Shown here: one piece after another, positions 11,447 to 21,348 of the stretch | Position numbering within the stretch: the stretch's first letter is position 1 | How the letters are laid out: the number at the start of each line of letters is the position of its first letter | NCBI GenBank assembly: GCA_020881915.1 | Contig: JAJFPB010000001.1 | Location: 5,642,001 to 5,706,000 of the forward strand | Reading direction: 5' to 3' | Origin: Paramyrothecium sp. XJ0827 | Taxonomy: Eukaryota; Ascomycota; Sordariomycetes; Hypocreales; Stachybotryaceae | DNA length: 64,000 bases | Notes under the pieces: model-generated | What the model saw: only the letters and a program-made list of their open reading frames with translations | Told to the model about the DNA's origin: nothing | Databases searched by the model: none | Made by a program: the position numbers and the translations under genes

Positions 11447-12085
11447 CCTGGCTCGATGTGGAGATAACTCGGCTTTGAATGATAGTGCCTTACAGCATGT
11501 TACCGGCTACAACCTTGTCGGCTACCAATGGCTGCGAACCGCGAGCCGAGCTACGGGGAGCTTTGTGCTGTTGGCAGTGGTGGTCGTGGTTTGGAGTAGC
11601 TCCAGACACGACATGCAATGCAGACTGACGTGCCAAAAAATTCGCGGCTAGTCGCGGGGCGGCGGGATTGGTCGGCTATTTTGTGCCTCCGATCCCGGGC
11701 CTTTGGAGCCGGCCGTTGCCAATGACGCTCACTGCAACCCCTCGGCCTCTTTAGTGCGGCCAGTACAAGGGACCCTAATTGGGACGAGCTTTTGCGTCCG
11801 ATCTATAATTTTTGTAAGCGACCCGGTCTGGGAGAAAAACATCGTCAACGTTTCTTGGTTTACGTCAATCGAACGACGTCCTACCTCCAAGCGCGCCCAC
11901 AACGACGTTTTCTTGTCGCACACGCACACGCAAAAGCACACGCGCACGCCGCAATTGATACTTCCCTCTCAGGCCTGGCATTGCGACGCGGACCGCTGCT
12001 GATTGGGACGCCGATATTCCTCATCTTGGGGGCCGCGGAATGATCATATAGCCCTTCTAGCCGGCCTGGCCTTACGAGTTCGACA
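11447..12085. promoter_or_regulatory. Shared divergent promoter of MSF1 and the dicarboxylate carrier
   Basis: 639 bp between the start codons of two head-to-head genes whose products both go to mitochondria. A CA-rich run (about 11915-11950, alternating ACACGC/ACACGCAC) lies closer to the carrier gene. No separate gene is visible. Shared regulation is inferred from the arrangement only. Confidence 0.5.
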
Positions 12086-13315
12086 ATGAGCTCGGCTGAA
12101 GCTCCGGCCGTGGCGCCGGCCTCGTCGGCCGACGCGACGCAATCAAAACGAACCCAGCAGAGCAAGAAGAAGAAGACGCCCTCCGTCCGGTATCCCTTCT
12201 GGTTCGGTGGCAGCGCCAGTAGCATGGCTGCGTGCGTTACGCATCCGCTGGATCTGGGTATGTCCTCTCCCTCTCCCCAAAGTCACGCCGTGTTACCAAC
12301 AATTTGCTAATTATCTCGGTGCATCAACAGTCAAGGTACATGCGTCCTCGCTCTCACCCAAGGACTGGCTCCTGGGCATGCTATTTATGCTGTCATGGCT
12401 TTTGTGGTGAGGAATTAGCCGGTGCTAACGCATGAGCGACCAGGTACGGCTGCAAATGCGCCATGGTGATGCGCCCAAGAACATGAGCGGCACCTTTGTG
12501 AACGTCGTCAAGACCGATGGAGTGCTCGGCCTCTACAGCGGCCTATCCGCCTCGCTGCTGCGGCAGCTGACCTACTCGACGGTCCGCTTCGGCATCTACG
12601 AGGAACTCAAGAACCGCGCGTCCCGCGCCTCGGGCGGCCGCGACGCCCCCTTCCCCGTGCTGATGGCCATGGCCGCCGGGTCCGGCTTCGTCGGCGGCAT
12701 CGCGGGCAACTTCGCCGACGTCATCAACGTGCGCATGCAGCACGACGCCGCCCTGCCGCCCGCCGAGCGCCGGAACTACAAGCACGCCCTCGACGGCATG
12801 GCCCGCATGGCCCGCGAGGAGGGCGTCCGCGGCTGGTTCCGCGGCTGGCTGCCCAACGCGAGCCGCGCCGCCGTCATGACGGCCGGCCAGCTCGCCAGCT
12901 ACGACATCTTCAAGCGCATGCTCCTGCAGTACACGCCCCTGGGCGACACCCTGACGACCCATTTCTCGGCCTCCTTCCTGGCCGGCCTGGCCGCCGCAAC
13001 GGCGACGAGCCCCATTGATGTCATCAAGACCCGCGTCATGTCCTCGACGCAAACGCACGGCGTCGTCTCGCTGATAGGCGACATCTACCGAACGGACGGC
13101 CTCGGCTGGATGTTCAAGGGCTGGGTTCCCAGCTTTCTTCGGTTAGGACCGTAAGTCGTTCCCCAGTCCTTTCCGCCATGCGCTAGAGCGCGAGCCTCGG
13201 TCTTGCTAATTCTCCCCCTCCCCCCGGCAGGCATACCATCTGTACATTTGTTTTCTTGGAAATGCATCGCACGGCATATAGAAAGGTGAAGGGACTAGAC
13301 GAGAACGTGTTATAA
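12086..13315 (+). CDS. DIC1: Mitochondrial dicarboxylate carrier (SLC25 family)
   Basis: Inner-membrane carrier, probably exchanging malate or succinate for phosphate. Exons: 12086-12257, 12331-12335 (only 5 nt), 12444-13150 and 13231-13315; 322 residues. Introns are 73, 108 and 80 nt with GTATGT/ACAG, GTACAT/CCAG (branch GCTAACG) and GTAAGT/GCAG. The microexon TCAAG is required: it turns the join into HPLDLVKVRLQM, the first carrier signature. Joining exon 1 directly to exon 3 shifts the frame. The second signature reads NFADVINVR, with Phe149 where the PxD/E motif has Pro. The third, SPIDVIKTR, is normal. A Lys-rich N-terminal extension of about 35 residues (QSKKKKTPS) precedes helix 1. The RMQ after the second signature and overall similarity favour the dicarboxylate carrier over the oxaloacetate or 2-oxoglutarate carriers; transport specificity is inferred. 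Confidence 0.9.
12331..12335 (+). other. DIC1: Five-nucleotide microexon of the dicarboxylate carrier gene
   Basis: TCAAG lies between an ACAG acceptor and a GTACAT donor. Exon 1 ends in phase 1 and exon 3 begins in phase 0, so five bases (or five plus a multiple of three) are needed; TCAAG restores Val-Lys of the conserved PLDLVKVR motif. Confidence 0.85.
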
Positions 13316-13802
13316 TTCTTATGTTTCGACACGGGTGAACGGTTATTCCAAGGTTAGAAGTTCCGGGGGGGTTGCATCATCCGCAAACGGCGTTTGTGTT
13401 AGAAAGGGGCATTCGTTGTCGCCATTCGGTATGGCCTTGTGTTTGTGATTGGTTTTCGTGTGTATAATTCTTTTTCATGTCATTCTTGCCGCAAGCGCAA
13501 GGCTGGTGCTTCGTGGCTCGGCCTGCGGGATTTGAAAGACACGTGGGGGAAGGCGGCAGAGACAGGATGATACCGGGCGACTGAAGGTTGCATGGATGAT
13601 TATGGTCGCATTCGCAGTACGGCTGTAATATACAGGACGAGCCTACTGACACAAGATCTCTTGGCCCTTCTTCCAACTTCCGTGCTATGCCTGGATGATT
13701 CCTCCCTAATGTTACACCCCGAATCAAAATTCAACAGCAGTGCCCAAAAACCCCGTGCCCATGATTTCATTAAAACGCCATTCTTGTTTTGTTTTTCTCT
13801 GC
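13316..13802. other. Convergent 3' region between the carrier gene and RPB3
   Basis: About 0.5 kb between stop codons of tail-to-tail genes, with AT-rich stretches that fit 3' untranslated and polyadenylation regions. No extra gene seen. Confidence 0.6.
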
Positions 13803-14945
13803 TCACTGCCATGAGGATTGGCCGTACGGCGTCGTGCCGTAGGCCGTGGCGCTACCACCGTAAGCCGTGGCATTCCCGCCGTACGGCGTCGTGTACCCAG
13901 CATCCTGCCATGGCGTCGTGCCTCCGTCGATGTTCATGTCTGGGCTTCTCGGGCCGTCAAAGTCTGCCTCATCGCCGCCGTATTTCCGGGGGTCTAATCC
14001 TTTGAGGAGCCCTCCGATCTTCTGTTGCAGCACTCGAATTCCCCCCTGCACGATGAGGTCCGGCTCCATGCTCCCCGACGATTCCACCTCGAAGTAGAAC
14101 CTGTTAGGCACTGCGTCGTAGTTGAAAGGCTCGCCTTCTTGTGGCGGATCTTCCCACTCCGCGTATTTGCTCTTTGGCCTGGTCATATGGTTAGTGTCAG
14201 GTGTACCAGGCTGGAGATCCCCATTTGCCGTAAGACTCACCATTCCTTGTTGGGATCCGTGTTGTTCTCGAACCACATGTCGAGATGATGCAGCTTGTTG
14301 TGCGGGTCGTACTCGAATCCAACGACCGACGTAGGCATCCACTTCGCGTGCTCCTTGGCAATCCCCTTCTTCGCAATGCAGGTAAGCTTGAGCTCCTGGT
14401 CCTTCCTCAACTTGGCGATCAAGCACCCGTAGCCGTCGGGATCTGAGATCGCCGGGCTGCCGACGGAGTTGGCGTGCACTCCGTCGACGACCAGGTCGCG
14501 CGCGTAGACCTTCATGATCTCGTCCGAGGTGCACTTCGCGTGCAGGGTGAGCGTGACGCTGCACTGGTCGCAGTACTGCTCGCAGTCGCAGTCGCGGGAG
14601 TAGTTCAGCTCGCCGGCGCCCTTCGAGTCGAGGGGGATGAGGCCCAGCCGGTGGGCGATGAACTCATCGGCCAGCACGGAGGAGTTGATCTCGATCTCGA
14701 CCAAGTCTACGGCCACGGTGGGGACTTCGGCTTGCATCACTCGCCGCAGAGCGTTGGCGAAGGGGAGGTTCGTTTTTGACAGCTCGAAATCGACGCGCGT
14801 GCCATCGGCCTACGGGCACAGCAACAGTTAGACAAAGAGTTTCGGTCGCAACATGGCGCGCAAGTCTCCATACCGCCGAAATCTTGACCTGGGGCTGTTC
14901 GGACTCCCCGTCCATTATCATCGGTTCGTAGTCCATGCCGTCCAT
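13803..14945 (-). CDS. RPB3: DNA-directed RNA polymerase II subunit RPB3
   Basis: Alpha-like subunit of RNA polymerase II that pairs with RPB11 to start core assembly in the nucleus. Exons: 14945-14874, 14809-14241 and 14178-13803; 338 residues. Introns are 64 nt (GTATGG/GTAG) and 62 nt (GTGAGT/CCAG). The alpha dimerisation domain begins at about residue 28 ([18 protein letters not shown]), with the conserved [13 protein letters not shown] at 73-85. A zinc site is formed by Cys98, Cys100, Cys104 and Cys107 ([10 protein letters not shown]), as in the yeast subunit. The last 35 residues are a Tyr/Gly/Thr-rich tail of imperfect TTPYGG/TAYGG units not needed for the fold. Start chosen at 14945 because it is the most upstream in-frame ATG; a second Met lies three codons later. 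It is head to head with SOF1. Confidence 0.96.
13812..13891 (-). repeat. Imperfect tandem repeat in the RPB3 tail
   Basis: The DNA encoding the C-terminal tail contains three imperfect units around TACGGCGGCAATGCC / TACGGTGGTAGCGCC / TACGGCACGACGCCG (sense strand). They encode repeated Y-G-G-x-A-T/Y-G-T-T-P modules. Confidence 0.7.
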
Positions 14946-15342
14946 CTTTTCGGGTTTGTGGCGTGAACAACGTCACGCGAAAGGAAGTCGAGGTGCGACA
15001 AAGGGCGCGCGCTGTGAAGTTCCGATTTGCCAGTCAGAGTCTGCGATGCGCAATTCGTGCAGGATCAGGCAGCAGAGACGGGCGTTCGCAACAATGGAGC
15101 TCACGGTCGAGATGCCTTTCGAAGCCTTGGTCCCTTTGCTGCATCAGCAATTGGAGATTCCGCGGGGGCGGATTATCCACTGTCCGGCGCGCTTATCGCC
15201 CTGCGTCTTCTCTGATAAGAACAAAAAAAATTCCCCGCCAACGCAAATGTTCGTAGCGACGATAAAAACCACTTTGCGCTCGCAGTAAGGTAGTTAACGT
15301 CGAATTCTTCGAGCCACGCTTCTGAACACCCGTGGGGAAAAC
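14946..15342. promoter_or_regulatory. Bidirectional promoter of RPB3 and SOF1
   Basis: Only 397 bp separate the start codons of two divergent housekeeping genes. An A-rich tract (AACAAAAAAAATTCC near 15220-15235) sits in the middle and could serve as a nucleosome-excluding element for both. The small open frames here have no similarity and are probably not coding. Confidence 0.6.
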
Positions 15343-16680
15343 ATGAAGATTAAAGCGCTCAATCGGTCAGTCTCGGAGCACCAGCCGCCCGGCTCGGATG
15401 CCGCCAAGCAGCCTCGAAACCTCGACTCCGCCCTCCACCCGTTTGAGAGGGCACGAGAATACCAAAGAGCACTAAATGCGGTGAAGCTGGAACGCATGCA
15501 CGCCGCGCCCTTTATCGGGCAATTGGGCCGGGGGCACGTCGATGGCGTTTACTCGATAGCCAAGGATCCCAACTCTCTGCGACACTTTGCCAGTGGTAGC
15601 GGCGACGGCGTTGTGAAGTGCTGGGACCTGACGGACAGGGACGAGATCTGGCATACGACTGCCCATGAGAACATCGTCAAGGGGGTGGAATGGACACGCG
15701 ACCAGAAGCTTTTGACGTGTGCCGCCGATCGAACGATCAAGCTGTTCGACCCCTACAACACCCCCAGCGAGTCGGCGCCCATATCCTCATGGCTCGGTTC
15801 CGGCGCCTTCAACAGCTTGTCACACCACCGCTCACGCAACGCATTCGCCGCGGCGTCGAGCGTCATCTCCATCTACGACCTGGAGCGCCACTCGGCAGCC
15901 CCCGAGACGCTGCAGTGGCCCACGTCGACGGACACCATCACCAATGTCTCCTTCAACTACGTGGAGACGTCGATCCTGGCCTCGTGCTCCACGGACCGGT
16001 CCATCGTCATCTACGACCTGCGGACGTCGACGCCCGTCACCAAGACGGTGCTCAACTTCGCCAGCAACCACATCGCCTGGTCTCCCATGGAAGCCTTCAA
16101 CCTGGCCACAGCCTCTGAGGACCACAACATTTACCTCTTCGACATGCGCAGGTTCGACCGGGCCCTCAACATCCTCAAGGATCACGTCGCCGCCGTCATG
16201 GACGTCGAATGGTCCCCCACCGGCGAGGAGCTCGTCTCCGCGTCCTGGGACCGTACCGTCCGCCTCTGGAACCGGGACCAGGGCCACTCGCGCGACATCT
16301 ACCACACCAAGCGCATGCAGCGCGTCATGGCAGCCAAGTGGACTCCGGACTCCAAGTATGTCCTCTCGGGCTCCGACGACGGCAACATTCGCCTCTGGCG
16401 TGCCAACGCGTCCCAGCGTGAGGGTATCAAGTCGGCCCGCCACCGCCAGGCACTCGAGTACAATGACGCCCTGGCCGAGCGCTACTCACACATGCCCGAG
16501 ATCCGCCGGATCAAGCGCCACCGCCACATCCCCAAGGTCGTCAAGAAGGCTGGCGAGATCAAGACTGGCGAGCTCAAGTCTATCAAGAGGCGTGAGGAGA
16601 ATGAACGTCGGCACACGAAGAAGCAGTTCGAGCGGCGCAAGAGCGAACGTGAAAAGATGGTTTTGGCAAGGGAAAAGTAA
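15343..16680 (+). CDS. SOF1: U3 snoRNP / 90S pre-ribosome WD-repeat protein Sof1 (DCAF13 family)
   Basis: Nucleolar WD40 protein needed for 18S rRNA processing in the small-subunit processome. Single exon, 445 residues. The conserved N-terminus MKIKALNRS starts at the ATG at 15343. The beta-propeller spans about residues 60-350, with repeats ending KCWDLTDRD, TIKLFDPYN, VISIYDLER, SIVIYDLRT, NIYLFDMRR, TVRLWNRDQ and NIRLWRANA. The C-terminal Sof1 domain (about 355-445) contains the basic HMPEIRRIKRHRHIPK block and a Lys/Arg/Glu-rich helix typical of the family. The coding frame is GC-rich at third positions, which creates long spurious open frames of up to 370 codons in other frames. Confidence 0.96.
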   Translation: MKIKALNRSVSEHQPPGSDAAKQPRNLDSALHPFERAREYQRALNAVKLERMHAAPFIGQLGRGHVDGVYSIAKDPNSLRHFASGSGDGVVKCWDLTDRDEIWHTTAHENIVKGVEWTRDQKLLTCAADRTIKLFDPYNTPSESAPISSWLGSGAFNSLSHHRSRNAFAAASSVISIYDLERHSAAPETLQWPTSTDTITNVSFNYVETSILASCSTDRSIVIYDLRTSTPVTKTVLNFASNHIAWSPMEAFNLATASEDHNIYLFDMRRFDRALNILKDHVAAVMDVEWSPTGEELVSASWDRTVRLWNRDQGHSRDIYHTKRMQRVMAAKWTPDSKYVLSGSDDGNIRLWRANASQREGIKSARHRQALEYNDALAERYSHMPEIRRIKRHRHIPKVVKKAGEIKTGELKSIKRREENERRHTKKQFERRKSEREKMVLAREK

Positions 16681-17244
16681 CAGAAAATATCGACTCGTTG
16701 TCAAAATCACTTATAGAATTCGGTATGCATGGCACGGAGTTTGGGAGTCTATATGCCAGGATTTAATCAGTGCAGGTTTTGAGGCATGGAATATGATGGT
16801 TCATCGATTTGATCTGTCTAATTGTTGCTAGTGCTCAGAATCTACATCTTGAGATTTCTCACGCCATTGGTGTCATTCGATCTCATTGTGATCGTTCTAT
16901 CATACCCGTCGTGAAATAAAAGCCACGGCATATCAAGCCGATCAGGCCAGGCCATTGGCACAAACTCCTGTGCGCCAGACTGCAAAAGAAAAACACCTTG
17001 CTGGTATCATAAACCAGAGACACAAGAAATAAAAACAGTAATAAGCATGAAAACACCAGGTCGCCATTGCGGTCTTCAGCAGTAACAGATTCCGCTTTCA
17101 GTTCCCGTCCATTGTTTCGCGGAAGCTCCGTCGAGCCCGCCGTAGAACGCCATAACCGAGTCAAACAAACTCCGTCGCTTTTATACAAGACCGTCTTACA
17201 GTCTTTTTATCATGTCATGCCAGGTTGGTGTCCCACCTGGGAAA
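16681..17244. other. Convergent 3' region between SOF1 and the PFK-2/FBPase-2 gene
   Basis: About 0.56 kb between stop codons of tail-to-tail genes. AT-rich, consistent with two 3' untranslated regions. No gene or repeat seen. Confidence 0.6.
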
Positions 17245-19367
17245 TCAGACACTGCCTCGTGTGGCTTTTTGGGGCTTGTAGTTGGGCAGTTCATCAAACC
17301 AGCCCCGGGCCTCGTTGTACTTGTAAGCGTGGAAGGCGATGCCGTAGGGCTTTGGTTCAATCGCATACAGCATGCCCAACGGTACGTCCATGTCGGTAAT
17401 GTCTTCGCGCGTCAAATCCATGAAGTACGCCATCAAAACACGGCACACTGACCGATGTCCAATGATCAGGACGTGATCAGTGATGCGCTCAATCTCTCGC
17501 ACCATGTCGCGAAGGCGACTGATGACCTGCAGGTAGCCCTCGCCACCAACACCGGGGTAGATGTAGTTGAGCTTGTCCTTCGCCCTCTTCTTATACTCCT
17601 CCGGGTACTTCTTCGCAATCTCTTCGTATGTCATGCCCTCGAACTGACCAGCATTGAGCTCTTTGAGCATTTCCCAGTTCTTGACATCGTAATCGTCGTC
17701 CGCATCGAAGTACTCTGCGGTCTCCACACTGCGCTGGAGCATAGATGTCCAGACGCAAAAGTTCTTTTCGTCCAATTCCCGGTTGAGCTCTGGGTAGGGA
17801 GGTGTGTTGTCGCCCGGTAGAGGGGGGAAAGATGCCTGAGCGAGCTTGCTCTGTTGCTCCATAAGCCATTCATTTCGCTTATGGGTCATGAACTTGTAGA
17901 GTGCCTGTCCATAGCAATGGCCACGTTCGGTTAGCGGTGAGTTTCCGCCGAGTTTTCCGAGCTGATTGTCCACACTCTGGCCATGTCTTGTGATCCATAT
18001 CTGACGAGGCGAGAGGTTGAAGCTTGCCAAGTAGGTACTAATTCCACCGCTTAGGAAGCCTTTTAGTCGATGCTGCACCAACTTGCGGCCAACATCAATC
18101 ATCTAAATGACGGTCAGAAACTTGCTCGCGAAGAGAATCAAAGAGCAATCTCACCTGAATGTATTGCATGTCGTTCCTTTCCTCGTATTCGCCAAGAGGC
18201 TCGTACGCGCTCTCGTAGGCAGCAACACGCTTCTTGAAGTCCTCCAATGACTTCATTGGGTCCTTGTCCCTGTAATCAGGACCAGAGAGTTTCAGGCGCA
18301 TGTTGGCCTCGAGTAAAGTTTGGTCCTTGCAAATACTTTCGATGAACAAAATGCCAAGCTTAGGCTCTCGTTCTCGGATGCGGTCAACAATGCGTTGGCG
18401 GCGTTGTATTGTGCTGTTGGTGGCGTCGAGAATGCCCACGGCGCCTCCTTGATTCAAGAGGTAGTCCAACAACTCGTCCAGGGTGTCCATGGCTACCTGC
18501 TCCCGAATAGCAGCGGCTTTCTCGTTCTTGGGGTCGAAAAAAGTCGCGGACTGGTCGGTCTCCTTGCCGTCATTGCTGTCGTTCAAGTCGAGTTCGGTAG
18601 GCTCGCTCGTGGGTGGCGGTGTCAAAAATCCTCGGGGGGCAGGCACGCCGTTGAGGAGGATTTGAGCGGCGCGGACTGGCGGATCGAGGACGTCAGACTC
18701 GGGAGCCAGCCTGGGATGGACAGAAGCCCTTCTGCCGGCGGCAACACGGCGTCGGTTACCAACGTTGAAAATCCTCGATTCGTGCTGCTGCCATGACAAA
18801 TAGCGCTGCAGCTTCTTGGTAATGTACGACTTTCCACGGGCGGGCAGTCCAACCATCACAATCACGAGCTTCGCAGCAACGTCGCGTTGAGGGATCCTTC
18901 CATCGGGAGAAACCCGTGACCGGGTCATGCCCGGGATGTTGAGTGTCGTCGCATGTGGCCGGACACGAGGTGTTTGTGTGCCTGAATTTTGTCGCACCGG
19001 AGGGCTGAGCCAGAAAATATCATTAGCAATCATTCCCGGATTGTGGCCAGTAACCAAAGACGATGAGTGCAGTGGGCAGTGCTGATGACGTTTGTTGAGC
19101 AGGGGTGCAGGAGGGATCGGCGTCGACTCACATGCGTGGGGAGCTGGGAGCGGTCGAGTTGACGCTCCTCGCATAGGGGGGCGAGTCGGTCAAATCAACA
19201 CCCCTCAGTGCTGAAGCCATCGAAGGTACAGCGGGCGCGGGTGCAGGAGTGATAGCGACATCACGAGCGGGCGGAGGAAGGACGGCGAGGTGTTGGTGGT
19301 CGATGTCGGAGGGCGCAGGCAAGGTTGAAGTAGGCGGCGAAGGGGTTTGGTTCTGGTGGCCGTTCAT
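17245..19367 (-). CDS. 6-phosphofructo-2-kinase / fructose-2,6-bisphosphatase
   Basis: Bifunctional cytosolic enzyme that makes and degrades fructose 2,6-bisphosphate, the regulator of glycolysis and gluconeogenesis. Exons: 19367-19132, 19004-18155 and 18102-17245; 647 residues. Introns are 127 nt (GTGAGT/TCAG) and 52 nt (GTGAGA/TTAG). The first 120 residues are Pro/Ser-rich and probably disordered. The kinase domain starts with the Walker A loop GLPARGKSY (131-139) and continues through FFDPKN and GILDATN. The bisphosphatase domain carries the phosphoacceptor His402 in TRHGQS, Glu510 in KELNAG and His578 in IGHRS, so the catalytic trio looks present, although the usual RHGE is RHGQ. A PKA-type site RRAS (Ser173) lies in the kinase half. 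Start is the first in-frame ATG after an upstream frame with only TTG. Both domains are readable, but relative activities cannot be predicted. Confidence 0.93.
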
Positions 19368-20010
19368 GACAAGCTTTCGGAAAAGGATGGACTGGCTTGC
19401 TTGTCTCGGCGCTGCATCTGACGAACGCGACGCAAAAGTGTAAGTCAACTTGTTGAGCTCGAGATGGCCTGGTGAAGGTGACGGGTTTTTGCGAAAGGGA
19501 CGGAAGTTTTAGGTAGGAAAGAAAAGGGAAGGGATGGAAAAAACAAGGCAATGCTTTGTAGTGCACGGAAGAGATGGGAAAGCATGCGCGAGGTAGGAGG
19601 GGCTTGGGTACACACCTGTACTCTCGATTGGGATTGCGGAAGGCATTGGCGATGAAGGAAGAAGAGAGAGGACCAAGAATGACCCTCTCAACCTGGCTCA
19701 GAGAAAATAGGCGTTCCCAGCGTTTCTAGCAAAGAGTAAGTGGCGCCTGTGCAAGGCCTCTGCAGGGATTGGTTGAGCCCTGGCACAGCGAATCCGGCCT
19801 GTCGGTGGAGGGGCGTATTGGGGGACGTCTTTTGGAGCGCCCTAGTGATATGGAGTGCCTTCTTGGGGTGTGCTTTGGAGGCAAGGGGGGTGTGAGGGGC
19901 GTGCGCCCTGCTGAGTGCCCTGGAACAAAACGACCCACAGGGCCTAAAGTGCTTGCTGGCTGCGACCACTGGCAGTGCAGTGGCTCCGTCTGCTGGGGCC
20001 TGGAGGGAAT

Positions 20011-20029
20011 GGGTTGGGTTGGGTTGGGT
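20011..20029 (+). repeat. GGGTT tandem repeat (3 copies plus partial)
   Basis: GGGTTGGGTTGGGTTGGGT. Short tandem repeat in the gene-free region; it is not the TTAGGG telomeric unit of these fungi. Confidence 0.8.
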
Positions 20030-21319
20030 CTTGTCTTTCGGTATTGGTTCGCGAGGTACAACCGAGATGACGGGCTTTAGGTGTGTACCGTAGGTAGCGC
20101 ACGCTCCACGCTCCAAGGGACCAAGTGTGGAGTCGTGCTAGCAGCACAAAGAATGCGAAAGCAGGGCTTGAGTTTCTTGTCGCGTCAAGCGAAAGAAAAA
20201 AAAAAAGAAGAAAAAGACTAGTCGCTGGTGGTAAGCGATATGTTGATCGCTTCAATGGCCTTTCACCAGACGTTGCCGAGGATAGAGGAAGAATGGATGG
20301 TTGCCCACTGCTCAGCAGGACAAGAAAAGGCTGAGGAGTGCTTCTCTCTTTTAAAAGTTTTTTTTTTTTTGGAGATTTGCTCGCTGGATGAGGGACACGA
20401 GAGGAGTCGAGTGTGGGGAAAAGGACGTCGATATATACCAGCTTTCCGTGCCTGTACCCCGAGGGTTCGGAGAAAAGCCTAATAGTATGTAGAGTCAAGG
20501 TTAAGGATAAGAATAAGACAAAAGGGAAAATGAGAGACAAGAGAAGAGAAGAGAAGGAGGGAGGGCCCCGAAGCTGGCTGCGACATGGTCGGAGTTTATA
20601 TCAGGGTAAACTAGAGTACGGTGTTCGAATCCAGAGGCTCGCTCTGACTGGCCTACAACGAGTGGGTAGATCTCTCGCGGAGGCTGTCTCAAGACTCAAT
20701 TCATGTAGGTGGTCCCCGGACCCAATCTATGTAAGGTAAGGTAGGCGGGCATCCATTGCACTGCTGCGGGTAAGGCAACGGACACCCTCGTGGGTATCGA
20801 ATGGGGTGCGCGTTGCAGACGTGGCGGGCGTGCTGCTGGTGGCACTCTGGCTGAGAGCCTGGGGCCCTCGAGGCGAGATTGTGAAGGGCACGTGTGTGTG
20901 AGTGTGTGGGAAGACTCGCCAAAAGGTGCGGCGTGGAATGAATGAGCGCGGCGGTACCTGCGAGACGTACCTCAGATTGGTGGGATGAAGATTGCCTCAG
21001 GTCATGGAATGGTGTAACTAACTCGCGGAGTTGCGCCGACTCAGACCGCAGGCTAATCTTTCGCTGCGACTACGGGCAACCTCCATAGCTTAACCTGGTA
21101 GGGTTTTTTTAGAGATGGTTTTTTTCTTGTTTGGTTTCCTCTTTCTTCCCCCTCATCAAAGTTACTGCTGCAGCCGACCAACCATACCTTTACGTTCATT
21201 ACATGGCCCAGGGGCGGAGCTACACCCACCGTCGGCCGAGGCCCGCGGGGGCACGGCATGATGCTTGTTACGAGCGACGCAGATGCGATGCAAGAAACAG
21301 ATCGCACGGTACCTAACGC

Positions 21320-21348
21320 AAGGTAAGGTAAGGTAGGTAGGTAAGGTA
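21320..21348 (+). repeat. AGGTA/AGGT tandem array
   Basis: A run of AAGGT and AGGT units of alternating 5- and 4-base spacing. It is one of many similar arrays in the intergenic DNA of this window. Confidence 0.85.

Noticed and set aside
15832..16443. 203-codon antisense frame in SOF1
   Set aside because: Reverse-strand shadow of GC-rich coding sequence. The same explanation covers the antisense frame at 12543-13058 in the carrier gene.
15719..16831. 370-codon open frame overlapping SOF1 on the same strand
   Set aside because: It is a Ser/Pro/Thr/Arg shadow created by GC-rich third positions of the SOF1 frame, with no domain. SOF1 itself is unambiguous.
20610..20650. GTTCGAATCC string resembling a tRNA B box
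   Set aside because: Flanking bases do not form a T stem and no A box lies at the right distance on that strand.
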